DNA of 64,000 nt from Bremia lactucae (lineage: Eukaryota > Oomycota > Peronosporomycetes > Peronosporales > Peronosporaceae), in contig NW_027152213.1 of NCBI RefSeq assembly GCF_004359215.1, forward strand, positions 169,420-233,419, in the 5' to 3' direction. The notes beneath the pieces were generated by a model. That model saw only the letters and a program-made list of their open reading frames with translations. It had not been told where the DNA came from and did no database searches. The number at the start of each line of letters is the position of its first letter. Positions within the stretch are counted from its first letter, which is position 1. The position numbers were made by a program, and so were the translations under genes. Positions 1 to 9,805 of this stretch are shown here, in pieces.

Positions 1-124
1 AGCCCTGCCACCTCCCGATGATGTTCGGAGAGGTGGGGAAAATGAGCCCAATCAATATTGAGGCTCATCCTCACGTACACACGCAGAGATGCGGGTCGTG
101 GGAAGGATTTCAAGTGCTACCAAG
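1..124 (-). mobile_element. 5' leader of an A-family Gypsy element running off the left edge
   Basis: This stretch is closely similar to the leaders of elements H (about 17,821-17,940) and G (about 59,850-59,963). It lies directly inside the LTR at 125-649. On the minus strand the LTR ends in TACA, then CT, then TGGTAGCACTTG, the primer-binding-site core also found in the B, D and E families. The gag gene would begin left of base 1, so only the leader is present. Confidence 0.75.
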
Positions 125-649
125 TGTAGGCGGGCACGTCGTAATGCGGCCACGCTCTACTTAGACACACACCCTAGCACAGCGAGGAAGCGGTTAAACC
201 AGCTTCTCTTGCGTGCAGTGAGGTAGTTGTGGTGGGCGCGGTAGCGACATCACCCAACGCACTAAGTACTCTGGTTAAGTGTCGTCACGGGAGCGATAAT
301 CTGGCTCTTCGTGCGCACTTACCAACTAGGAAGTAGTTTTCAGACTGATTTATATTTAATCGTATTAAATATAATAACCTATTGTTGAAAATGTCATCTC
401 TATAGATAACACTTAATATGTATTGCGAGCTTATCTTTCTAGATACCTCGCGTAACGGATGACGCTAGCCGTCATCCCTCCTAATGTGAATGCGTCCATG
501 TATCACATACACAAGGATTGGTCACAAATATGAACCACACCCGAGTGCTGGGTCGAATTACTTTAATGTAGTAATTGACCATCCCCTTAAGAACACCAAG
601 TGTACTTAACGGGGACTGTGTAACATTAGGGCAACTTTAGCCCGTTACA
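125..649 (-). repeat. A-family LTR (5' LTR of an element off the left edge)
   Basis: On the minus strand the LTR begins TGTAACGGGCTAAAG and ends GCCCGCCTACA, about 525 bp with TG...CA ends. Other A-type copies lie at 15,734, 17,941 (divergent), 30,723, 38,397, 54,103, 59,964 and 62,136. It contains a strong palindrome at 458-478 (GGATGACGCTAG / reverse) present in most copies. No convincing 5-bp target duplication can be tested because the other end is outside the window. Confidence 0.85.
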
Positions 650-652
650 GAA

Positions 653-998
653 GGAAAATAAATTGCAAGTGGCATGCTGTCATCCAGAGGATAATATGCG
701 CAGATGAATGCAACTGTGTCTGGACTTCAAAATTCCACAAAATTCCAGACACAGTTGCATTCATCTGCGCATATTGTCCATTAGATACATGATTCATTGT
801 ATACAATGGACAATATGCGCAGATGAATGCAACTGTGTCTGGAATTTTGTGGAATTTTGAAGTCCAGACACAGTTGCATTCATCTGCGCATATTGTCCAT
901 ATATATACAATCTGGAATTTTGAAGTCCAGGCACAGTTGCATTCATCTGCGCATATTGTCCTCTGGATGACAGCTTGCCACTTGCAATTTATTTTTAT
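653..998. repeat. Nested palindromic (foldback) repeat
   Basis: Two hairpins of about 88-92 bp (693-780 and 807-898) are each self-complementary and are also inverted copies of one another. A third half-arm lies at 911-962. An outer pair of arms (about 655-712 and 939-996) encloses the whole. The repeated core carries GCGCAGATGAATGCAACTG and its complement. The long ORFs that cross this block are by-products of the palindrome. It adjoins a Mutator-like fragment on the right, so it may be the terminal part of a foldback transposon or an inverted duplication inside one. Confidence 0.9.
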
Positions 999-1202
999 TG
1001 TTGACGTCCGACGCAAACCGCTCCCTTCATCTTTGTGTACTCGAGCATGTGCACATTTTAACCAGACCTTTCGTGTTTCAGTGCCTGCCTTGTTTGTTTT
1101 TGATCGAGCACGCTTTACGGCGAACTGTTCCGCATGGCAAAGGCTTTGACCGCGTCCTCTGCTTTTTGAAAGAAGGCTACATGCACTGGGTGGGTCTTTC
1201 AT
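976..1202 (-). pseudogene. Mutator/FAR1-like transposase N-terminal fragment (possible)
   Basis: The minus-strand frame from about 1202 to 976 encodes a short basic peptide with the run KVWLKCAHARVHKDEGSGLR followed by a Cys in an INC context. This spacing of C, basic residues and a late Cys resembles the FAR1-type DNA-binding segment that opens many Mutator-like transposases. The frame then runs into the palindrome and loses meaning. There is no DDE catalytic region nearby. The family match is by eye only; it could also be an unrelated host exon fragment. Confidence 0.3.
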
Positions 1203-1240
1203 AAACTTAAGTTTGACAGCGTGTCGAGAAGTGAGGAGAT

Positions 1241-1280
1241 AGGGGGTGTCCGGTTAGCAGGGGGGGTGTCCGGATAGCAG
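1241..1280 (+). repeat. Short tandem direct repeat (2 x about 20 bp)
   Basis: GGGGGTGTCCGGTTAGCAG occurs at 1242-1260 and again with one change at 1262-1280. It lies between the Mutator-like fragment and the enolase 3' flank and could be a transposon end or a small duplication. The rest of 1281-1603 is AT-rich spacer downstream of enolase in which I see no gene. Confidence 0.7.
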
Positions 1281-1603
1281 CTCCCTTAATATATTAGAGA
1301 GCAAAAAGTGTGCAAATACAAGCTTTGCCATCACTTACTATGCAACCGGAAGCATATTTCTAATTTGATCAATGCGGCTTTTTGTAGCAACGTGATCAGT
1401 GTATGAGCTACCATAAAAAACACTTGTCAATGTATTTAAGACCTCATAGTAAACGAAAGCTTTGCTAACCACGATTACGCAAAGCAAGTCATTTTTAATC
1501 AATGACTAAAAGCAACGTGTAGTGCAGTGAAAACTTGAAATGCATGCAAAAGACTAGTGCCAAGCTCATGATCAAACTTCGATTCATGTTGCGTTATCAG
1601 CAA

Positions 1604-2968
1604 TTAGAAAGTCGAGTACTTGCCAAGCTTGTCCACATTGCGAAAGTCATCGCCAGCATAGCGAGCCTCGGCACTAAGCTCTTCCTCAATACGTAAAAGC
1701 TGGTTATATTTCGCCAGACGTTCTGAACGACAAGGAGCACCAGTCTTAATTTGACCGGCGCTCAGTCCCACAGCTAGGTCAGCAATGAACGTGTCCTCAG
1801 TTTCTCCGCTGCGGTGGCTCGCCATTATGGCCCAGCCAGCCTTTTTAGCCATCGTCACAGCCTCAATCGACTCCGTGATGCTACCAATTTGGTTCACCTT
1901 GAGCAAAAGGGCATTACACGCCTTGAGCTCGATGGCTTTTTGCACGCGAGTAGGGTTTGTCACTGTCAGGTCATCGCCCACAATTTGCACGTCTTTTCCA
2001 ACCTTGCTTGTGAACTTCACCCAGGAGTCCCAGTCGTCCTGGTCAAATGGGTCTTCAATGGAAACAAGCTTGCTGGAATTCGCACATTTGGCGATGAAGC
2101 CCTCGTAAATCTCTTGCAGCTTGTCAGCAGAGATCTTTTCCGAGTCCGCACCATTCTCATTTTTGAAATCAAGATCGTAGCGAGCGTCCTTGGCTCCAGT
2201 ATAAAATTCCGACGCAGCTACGTCCATGCCAAGGCGAACCTGGCTTGTGTAGCCCGCAGCCTTGATGGCCTCCTGAATCAGGTTGACAGCCTCCCCGTTC
2301 GACTGAATGTTTGGCGCAAATCCACCTTCATCGCCCACAGCAGTGGCGTCTAACCCATAGCGCCCCTTAATCACTTTCATCAAATTATGGTACACCTCCG
2401 ATCCTATTTTCATTGCTTCCGTAAAGCTAGTAGCACCCACAGGCAGAATCATGAATTCTTGCATGGCTAACTTGTTCCCTGCATGCGAACCACCATTGAT
2501 AATATTGAACGATGGAACGGGCAGACAAGGGGTGGGGTTGCCGGCGAGATCGGCTATATGCTTCCACAAAGGCTGCTTTTTGGCGGCGGCACCAGCACGG
2601 CATAAAGCAAGCGATACACCCAAGATGGCATTAGCGCCCAGTTTCTTCTTGCACCAACCCCATTCATTCTGCGTGCCATCAAGTTCCTCGACCATAAACC
2701 GGTCAATTTCGGCCTGCTTTGTCACATCCTTGCCAACAAGGGCAGGGCCGATGATTTCGTTAACATTTTTCACGGCTGTAAGGACACCCTTACCCATATA
2801 GTCTTTACCGCCATCTCGCATCTCAAGAGCTTCGAATTCGCCCGTGGAGGCTCCGCTGGGTACAGCAGCGCGGTATAGACCTAATTCAGTGACGAGGTCG
2901 ACCTCTATTGTGGGGTTGCCACGCGAGTCAAAGATCTGGCGGGCCTTAATCGATACTATAGATACCAT
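1604..2968 (-). CDS. Enolase (2-phosphoglycerate dehydratase)
   Basis: The gene is intact, intronless and encodes 454 aa. Enolase interconverts 2-phosphoglycerate and phosphoenolpyruvate in glycolysis and gluconeogenesis. Everything expected is present: N-terminal DSRGNPT (residues 14-20), the mobile loop SGAST (38-42), H162 in SHAGNK, E171, the general acid/base pair E214 (VGDEGG) and K357 (LLLKVNQ), metal ligands D249, E305 (SIEDP) and D332 (GDDL), the H385 loop SHRSGET, and K408 in GQIKTGAP. An EWGW insertion at 102-105 is of the type known from plants and apicomplexans. The ATG at 2968 gives the normal enolase N-terminus. No organelle presequence is visible, so the protein is probably cytosolic. 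The 206 bp to the next gene (FKBP, same strand) must hold the enolase promoter and the FKBP 3' end. Confidence 0.97.
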   Translation of the reverse strand: MVSIVSIKARQIFDSRGNPTIEVDLVTELGLYRAAVPSGASTGEFEALEMRDGGKDYMGKGVLTAVKNVNEIIGPALVGKDVTKQAEIDRFMVEELDGTQNEWGWCKKKLGANAILGVSLALCRAGAAAKKQPLWKHIADLAGNPTPCLPVPSFNIINGGSHAGNKLAMQEFMILPVGATSFTEAMKIGSEVYHNLMKVIKGRYGLDATAVGDEGGFAPNIQSNGEAVNLIQEAIKAAGYTSQVRLGMDVAASEFYTGAKDARYDLDFKNENGADSEKISADKLQEIYEGFIAKCANSSKLVSIEDPFDQDDWDSWVKFTSKVGKDVQIVGDDLTVTNPTRVQKAIELKACNALLLKVNQIGSITESIEAVTMAKKAGWAIMASHRSGETEDTFIADLAVGLSAGQIKTGAPCRSERLAKYNQLLRIEEELSAEARYAGDDFRNVDKLGKYSTF

Positions 2969-3174
2969 TCTGATCGCGAGGCTTCAAGTTAATTTGGAAA
3001 GTGTTGAGAATATAATCAATTCAAATTTCATCAACATAAACAATTTTCTCTGAAAGGTATGTAAAACAGACCTCAGGCTCAGCAATTGACCAACAGGAGT
3101 TCAAATTGCTGTTTTGTGCATTTAAATTAAGCCGAAACGACTAAACAGAATTTCGTAATGAAATTATCACTCCT

Positions 3175-4365
3175 TTAAGCATTGACAATTTCTATTTCAA
3201 AAACAAGATCAGCATTGCCCGGGATGGTAGGGGGCATGCCTTCGCAGCCATATCCAAGATGTGACGGGATGTTGATCGTGCGCTTGCTGCCAACGCGCAT
3301 CCCCTCAATACCAATATCCATGCCCTTAATTACGTCGCCAATGCCGTGGCGGAAAGTGAAGGGCTTCTTACGGCTTTGATTGGCGTCAAATTGCTTGCCA
3401 TTCTTTAGACGACCAACATAAAGAATGCTTACCTTCCGACCACGTTGAATGGAACGACCCTTGCCCACAGCACTACAGAAAGACCACAGCATTAGAGAAA
3501 AATATATTTCACAATTAGCGCGCATTCCTTACGCATCCTGGATCATCACGCCTTTATGCAAACGAGAAGTAACTTTTGCTTTCTTTGGGACTTCCACAGA
3601 GTCAGTCGGAGCTGCGCGCTTCTTCGTCTGAGGGTGAGAAGCAGTAACCTCGGCAATTTTCTCGGCAATTTTTTTTTCTTTCTCAGCCTGCTTAGCGATC
3701 TTAATTTGCTTCTTGCTGGCATCCTTCTCCAGAATCTCCTTCGCGGCTTCGTCAGCAGCTACGTTATCCTTGTCGCCGACTTCTGCTTTTATCAAGTTTT
3801 TATTTTCTTTTTTTTTCCTCTTTTTTGAAACCTTTTCGTCGCTTTTCTTCACTTCTCCCTCAGGCAACATCTTTTTTGACTCTGCCTCATTATTTAGACG
3901 CTCCTCAAGCACCTCAAATCGATCTTCGTGATTCGGCTCCTCTTTACTATCCTCATCTACGTCACTGCTCCAGTCACCTTCATCGTCCGCAACGAGGTCG
4001 TCGAAGTCATTCTCGTTGCCGCTATCCTCTTCGTCATGCACTTCTATAAAGCCCGTGAGATGGATGGCATTTGGACCAGTTACCGTAAACTCGATGGCTC
4101 CATCTATTGGCGTGAACGTTTGCGTCAAGTTCCACTGCTCTGTCACTTCTGGCATTAGCGTGCACAATGCGATCTTGGACGACTTCGCCACAACCGATAG
4201 AGTGGAGCGACCCTTAGTCGCATCGGCGCCGAGTGCAGCCGAGTTAAGCTGCATGCAAAAGTCATTAACCTCATTCGACCACCTCAGTGGGCAGCCAGAC
4301 TTCACGACGTGGCCAAAGAAACCAGGCACAGGCGCCACTTCTATAGCCTTCGGCTTCTTGCCCAT
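3175..4365 (-). CDS. Nucleoplasmin-like FKBP peptidyl-prolyl isomerase (2 exons)
   Basis: Exon 1 is 4365-3533 and exon 2 is 3472-3175, separated by a 60-bp intron (3473-3532; GTAAGG donor, TTTCTGTAG acceptor). The spliced product is 376 aa. The order of domains is nucleoplasmin-like beta domain (about 1-110), an Asp/Glu-rich tract (about 111-150), a long Lys-rich segment (about 160-270, likely nuclear/nucleolar targeting), then a C-terminal FKBP domain (about 281-376). This is the layout of yeast Fpr3/Fpr4 and plant FKBP53, which act as nuclear histone chaperones and proline isomerases. FKBP pocket residues seen include Tyr in ILYVG, Phe-Asp in KQFDAN, VIKGMD, LGYG and LVFEIE. The usual pocket Trp is Met here (VIKGM), as in some other FKBPs. 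The start at 4365 lies only 80 bp from the TilS stop. Confidence 0.92.
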
Positions 4366-4445
4366 TATGCTTTACTTTTTTCAATTTGGCAGTGATTGGC
4401 GCAGCGGGCACGTGCGAATACCGGTATTTATCGGTACTTCATCAA

Positions 4446-6082
4446 TCAATTTCTGTCCTGAAATTCGTGCCCTTGCTCGGGCAGAAATTCCAGATGGCAA
4501 CCTTTCGCAATGCGTTTGATCTAATTTAATAAAAATGTGCAAATTGGGAAGTGACAATACGGCAAGGAAAATTCAAGCGGCAAGCGAGAGATTAAGCACT
4601 TACCCGACATCCGCCTAGCGTTAACTGCTTCCCTTTTGCCAGACACTCAAGATCTCGTGCGAGGCGTTGGATCGATGCCAATCGTGGTGGAGTCACCTTA
4701 CTTCCGACGTGCACGACGATAATGGAAACAATTCGATAAAGCAACTCGAGAAACATTCCTGGATCGTGAATGACAGCGATCCGAATAACAACGCGATTTA
4801 GCTCCCAAATAACGATGTACTTGCTAAGCATGGCCCTTTCTAGACATTTAACGAAATTAAACTCGCTAGTAAAAAACTTTTTATACAGTCCAGAAATATA
4901 ACATGCGTTGATTTCGTACCGATTCGCTCAAACTCGTGCTTAGCTTTTTCTGCAGACAGCTGAAACCTCGCGATCAAATCAAGGATCTCGGGTCCGTGTT
5001 CATTTTCGACTCTCTTCAGTGCCTGTCTTGGCGACAAAGTTAGCCGTCACCTAGCTTAATTTTACAAATCGCAACAGACGTACCTGTCGAATCCGAACGC
5101 GATCAAAGACAAGATCATCATTGGACGGATCCTGTATCCACGTCTGATGAAATCGAGCGCATGTCGCCATTAATTCCTTCTTAGTAACAGACAGCAACGG
5201 CCGAATAAGTGTGGCCATGCTTTGGGCATTAGACGTGTTTATTGAATGCACTGGCATTGAGTCGAAAGAAAAAAATGGATGCACTTTTACGATCCCTGCC
5301 AAACCATTGATGCCGCTCGCTCTACCAAGACGAAACAAAGTCGTCTCTAGCTGGTCGCCCCGGGTATGAGCTACGAATAAGCAGCGTACGCGGTATGTTT
5401 GACACACCTGCCGCAGCAAACTGTATCGATACTGGCGTGCTTGTTCTTCCATCTTACTACTGCGTGGTTTTACAGGCCTCGACATATTATATTGTTGCTT
5501 TTCGTCTATTTTCTGCTTTTTGCTTTCGGAATGCCACTCACAAACTTTTGTAATATGTCGTATACCTCCACGCTGGGCACAAATGTTGGCAACCTCAAGC
5601 GCCTCCTTGCTGCTTCCGAGGCGTAGTTGATGATCCACCGTTACTGCTAGAAGTGGTGTCTCGATTCGGTTGTACTGTAAATACTCCCTCAGCAACAGCA
5701 TTAATGCCATGCTATCCGCACCCCCGGAAAGTGCCACTGCCATGGGAAACTCGTCCTTTGGCGCGTTGATACCTTGCTGCAGTGGGTACAAATCGTGATG
5801 TAGCCTATTCTTAGAGACGCCGCAATTTCGCAACATCTCCGCAAATTTATCGGCGGATAATGATAAAGTATCGATTTTTGTTGACAGAAGGCATCTTATA
5901 TGAGCAATTGAAGAGCAACGGGCATGATTGCGCACCTTGAGGCCACAACCCAGCAGCATTGTGACACTAAGATATGTCTGTAGTGGCAATACTCTCGGAT
6001 ACCGGTATACGGTTTGGCCTTTAGAGATTTGCTTTCCGTTTAAACTATATATCGCGTTGTGAAGCAGGTACAGAACTTGCAT
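4446..6082 (-). CDS. tilS: tRNA(Ile)-lysidine synthase, TilS-like (4 exons)
   Basis: TilS converts the wobble C of the AUA-reading tRNA(Ile) to lysidine using ATP and lysine. In a eukaryote this points to work in the mitochondrion. I assemble four exons: 6082-5084, 5022-4920, 4839-4604 and 4520-4446, with introns of 61, 80 and 83 bp, all GT...AG and in phase, giving 470 aa. Exon 1 has the PP-loop SGGADS (119-124), VDHQLR (149-154), EEQARQYRY (212-220) and AHTRGDQLETTLF (238-250). It ends in an RIRQ motif that continues directly into ALKRVENEHGPEILDLI of exon 2. Exons 3 and 4 supply the C-terminal domain with KGKQLTLGGCR. The first 70-85 residues are basic and Ser/Arg-rich, compatible with a mitochondrial presequence; Met42 is an alternative start. 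Exon 4 is the least certain part because it is short (25 codons). Confidence 0.88.
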
Positions 6083-6574
6083 CGGCTACTTGCTGGATTT
6101 GCGAACGTATATTTTGTTTGCCTTTAGATAGTCAAGACGCATTGTACAATTGACATCGCTAATAAACTTGTGCTTGTTTATATATTTTGAAGACGCGGGT
6201 ACAAGTGCACTTGCCGTGTACTTTGCAAATGCTGCATGTATCGAACGGAAAGCATGTGATATGTACAATAACAATGTCCATAGAAAGAACTGTAGTGTTT
6301 GGAATGTACAAACAACACTGGAAGTGCGCACGAAAACAGATGACAACTTCCTCTGATCTCAATACTAGCGACTCTCTGGGGCTGGTGCAGTTGGCTTTCG
6401 GCCATCGTGAATAATCAATTCTCTCAACATTAACACACGGCATGGGTTTCGCTTGACCTGTATTGATGCCAATGTCTTGCGCATGCATCTGACATATTAA
6501 TACGACTTTGTAAGATCTTGTCTTGCTAGGAAGATAAATTTTGGGGACATACTGGCATATGAGCGAATCAAGAT
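6083..6574. other. Upstream region of the TilS-like gene, no convincing gene
   Basis: A 141-codon minus-strand frame (6584-6159) and overlapping frames on both strands lie here. None has a recognisable domain, and their composition (many Cys, His, Ile, Tyr) resembles chance frames. The region presumably holds the TilS promoter. An upstream exon cannot be excluded. Confidence 0.4.
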
Positions 6575-6837
6575 GGTGCGACAATTGCCACAGACGTTTC
6601 GACTATTGCCACAGACAAAACACCTCTAATTGGCTGAATCGTTTCTTGTTATCTTAGATATTGAAACAATAGTACCCATGGAAAAAACAGTTTTAATGAC
6701 ACAAAATTGTATAATCTATTTTAGGTAAAAGCAATAATAGCACCCTATTGACCAATCATATTAGTTTACACCGATTAGCCAATCAGAGGTGTTTTGTCTG
6801 TGGCAAAAGTCAAAACGTCTGTGGCAACAATCGCACC
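6575..6837. mobile_element. MITE with about 62-bp terminal inverted repeats
   Basis: The left end GGTGCGACAATTGCCACAG and the reverse complement of the right end match over about 62 bp with a few mismatches, enclosing about 140 bp of AT-rich DNA without a reading frame. Within each arm TTGCCACAGAC is itself repeated twice. The flanks AATCAAGAT (6566-6574) and AATAAGAT (6839-6846) are similar and may be a decayed 8-9 bp target duplication, as made by hAT or Mutator-type transposases. The element is non-autonomous. Confidence 0.8.
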
Positions 6838-7849
6838 CAATAAGATATTGCCTATTTAAAAGGCTCACGTGAATTTTTTTAGACAAATTTCTAATTTATG
6901 TAATTCAAGATAAACTTGGCCGCTTGCTGAAATAATTGCATGGTTTGCAATTATTTCAACCTGCGGCCAACAATTATTCATTCTAAATTTAAGAGGAGTG
7001 TCTAATATTGATACGAAGTCCCATATTGAAACATTTCTTCATACGAAGTCACATAATATTTTTTTTGGAAAGGGAACATTTCTAATAGATAATTCAGTTA
7101 TTACCTTAATAGATAAATTCTATATCTTCTATATATTGTCAGATCCATGTTTTCTGAGGAATGCCTTGCAAAAATATTTCTCGATCAGTGACCGCTGTCA
7201 TTAAATTCTCATTAATGAATTGTTATCATTGTTTATGCCAATCAAAATAACTGCCAACAAATGTATTGGGATTCGAACTCATTCAATTTTTATGACTTAC
7301 TAACTACAACTTAGTTAAGAGTACATGAGTCACCTAAATCAGATGATCGTTGTTTCCATCTTCGTGTATTTGCTGACATTTCTTGAATTTCATCTAATCT
7401 CATAATAAATTGCTCACACAACATCGGAAAATATATTTTCACTTTAACGCACAAAAAAATATTTAAGACTTAAAAAGGATCTTTTAGAAAATTGACGCCT
7501 TCAACCATAAATCATTTGCAAAAGCAGATAAAGCTGACTCCTTTAATATTACATATGGCCAGTGCCCAATAACAAGAAACAAAATTTGGATTATATACAA
7601 AGTAACGTATAATTATGAATAATGCGCTGGAGCCATCATTGTAACAGGATTACACTTCGGTCGACAGCCATCAAGTGGTGTGGTACACATCAAGGATAAT
7701 GCACCCTATTTTTTCACATAAGAAAGTGCAATCATTTGAATTGTGGGTGACGGCCGGATCTATATAAGGCAATCAGGGTAGGTGTTTTGTTGTTTAGAGT
7801 ATAAAATTTAGTTACCGTTTCATTTAAAAGCTTTCCTTGCCTCCCTAAG
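6838..7849. other. AT-rich spacer without recognisable genes
   Basis: About 1 kb of strongly AT-rich DNA with only short chance ORFs. It contains one hairpin (listed separately) and a TATA-like CTATATAAGG near 7760 just before chromovirus B1, which might be the relic of another LTR promoter. I see no coding signal. Confidence 0.5.
6917..6969. repeat. 24-bp-arm hairpin
   Basis: TGGCCGCTTGCTGAAATAAT continues to 6940 and pairs with 6946-6969, 21 of 24 positions, across a 5-base loop. It may be the remnant of a very short foldback MITE or a joined pair of transposon ends. It has no relation in sequence to the MITE at 6575. Confidence 0.7.
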
Positions 7850-8333
7850 CGTAGCGGAGCTACCTCGCTCCTAAAGTCAGAGGAAGACTTTCAGATTCAG
7901 AGAGTCACTTAATTCTATTGAACTAATGGGTTTGACAACTCAAGGAGTCGTACAAGCTATCAAAGCTTAAGGAATCCTAGTTCAAGGAATATAGGGGTTC
8001 GTAGAACCAAGTGGCAACTAGAGCCCAAGAGGATATACCTAAGAAAGGCTTCTATCTCTTACAGATTAATGCACAAGCCTTAGGAAGGCACTTAACGCTT
8101 AAAGATCAAAAGGGGGAACTGCACTTTATTTAATTATTTAAATCTAAAAACCTTACCCTAGCTAATTAAGATAGATTTTGGCCGCCAGATTTATATCTGG
8201 CGGCGACCACATTTATTACCCATAATAAATGGGATTTGAGTAATTATTTTTTTAAAATTAGATAAAAGGGTATTTTACCCATAAAGTAAATGTACCACAA
8301 CAACGGTTCTCCAACCGATGTGTGCCCCATTAA
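7850..8333 (-). repeat. B-family 3' LTR of B1
   Basis: About 484 bp. On the minus strand it starts with a TTTAATGGGGCACAC variant of the family TGTAATGGGG and ends CTCCGCTAC(A). A perfect hairpin of 10-bp arms at 8181-8204 (GCCGCCAGAT / ATCTGGCGGC) is preserved in the other B LTRs at 14,769, 31,596 (variant) and 41,795. Confidence 0.85.
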
Positions 8334-8481
8334 ACCCTTCCCCATCAGACTGTTGACACTGAGCGACTAAATTCGCTTCATTTCCTCTTTTAGGTTGGAA
8401 CCTAAACAGCTAACCGTTTGGTTGTGTTTTTCATTCCAGCGTGAGTCACAGACTCTGAGCACCTTCCTCGACGATGAGGGA

Positions 8482-9805
8482 ATGCTAGACTTTGAAAGTC
8501 ACTCTCAATCAGAGGAGGAGGGGTAGAGCGGCGCCTTCTTCTCCGGACGAACGTCGGCGAGCCCCGAATCCGTTCCTAGAACGTGGTGCCGCTGATGTCT
8601 TAACTGCATTGAGCAGGACACGGGACCCTGAGTACAACATTATTACGAATCCGCACGATGAAGAGCAAGAGCAGATAATCCTCATAGAGAAAGTGCTCGT
8701 CGTCGAGCTGCCGAAATAGCGAAAGCTAAGGCTTATAGTGAATATAGATTCACTCCGCTTAGTGCGGACGAGCGTCTCAAAGAGATAGCGGGTCATAGCT
8801 TGGCCATCTGGATCAGTGGTGACCTGGCGAGGACGCCGGAGGAGATCGCTGCTCGCGACGATCTTCATGAGCAATACCTTACGCCGAAGGTAATGACGCG
8901 AAGCCAGTATCTGATGCGTTTACGTGATCAAGCCCGTGGGGCTTCGGTGACCTCCATGAGGGAAATTCCGATCGTTTTGTTTCCAAACGAAACAAGAACT
9001 GAAGACGAAGTCTCATTTGAGAAATGGGTTCACCGGACCCGCAACCTCCGTAATATCTGGAATATCAGAGAGTCTGCGGATAGAGGTGATGTTCGTTTGA
9101 AACGGAAGCTTCGCTTCGTCTTTGCTAAGCTTAAGGCCAAAGGACAGTTAAGTTCGGCATTTATGCCACAAAACGAAGAAAGGCCTAGCCAATATTTCAG
9201 TGCTTCAGTTGACCGTACTACCAAGGATCGAAGCCGCACTGAGGCTTTAATTATACCTAATCCCACATTTAGTGGTGGGAAGCGTCGTTTTGACGCGAGT
9301 TGACCCTGAGCTTGGCGCTCAAAAACGTCAACGGCGTACGGGCAATCTTGCCGAAGAGATACCTCGAACTCCCAAGAGTTTTCAGAAGAGGGGTACCCTA
9401 GCCTCTTCACCAGATACTGGTATTGACCCTCAAGACGACGTCGCTTTAAAAGTTTCTCCACATGAAACTGAAGGTTCCCCCGCGCATCAAGCAGCGCGGG
9501 AGGGGGCCGAAATTTCGGCGGAAGCATTTGATGCTCTACGGCACGAGGTGCAACTTCTTCGTGAGGTCCTTGCTCGGGTTGAGAGCTCCTCTGAGGCGGT
9601 TCGGGACCGTCTTTCGACGCTGGAGCGCCAGCAGCCTCGTTTAGAGGGCCAACTGGACATCCTGGTGAGGATGCAGCAAACAACGGCACGACCGCCTGTC
9701 TCGGCGCAAGCGCCTTCAAGTCCACGTGGGAAGGGTCCCGATATGGCTTTAGCAAAACATTGGGTGTGTACCCAGCTTGCTGGGAAGTTTCAGCGTATAA
9801 GCTAG
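8482..9805 (+). pseudogene. Antisense ORF (aORF) of chromovirus B1, decayed
   Basis: A plus-strand reading frame runs opposite to gag-pol from near the 3' LTR into the chromodomain and integrase-linker region. It reads from the ATG at 8482 with about three frame changes: in the G-run near 8,515, near 8,665, and an extra T near 9,288. The B2 copy (35,043-35,967) is continuous over the shared part. The protein has an acidic then Arg-rich N-terminus, a central part containing FPNETRTEDEVSFEKWV, and a coiled-coil-like C-terminus with LRHEVQLLREVLARVE. The stop in B2 (GCT TAA) is lost here (GCT TTA). A pyrimidine tract ending CAG at 8,444 could be a splice acceptor. Function unknown; no family recognised. 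It is not a shadow of pol alone, because it stays open for about 800 bp beyond the pol stop. Confidence 0.6.

Noticed and set aside
645..1149. 185-codon and 108-codon ORFs on opposite strands
   Set aside because: Both consist mostly of the nested palindrome; only the 976-1202 part of the minus frame looks like protein.
1785..2801. Plus-strand ORFs opposite enolase
   Set aside because: Shadows of the well-conserved enolase frame.
6159..6584. 141-codon minus-strand ORF upstream of TilS
   Set aside because: No domain, odd composition, overlapping open frames on both strands; not called a gene.
8181..8204. Rho-independent type terminator
   Set aside because: The hairpin is inside LTRs of a eukaryotic retroelement; bacterial termination logic does not apply.
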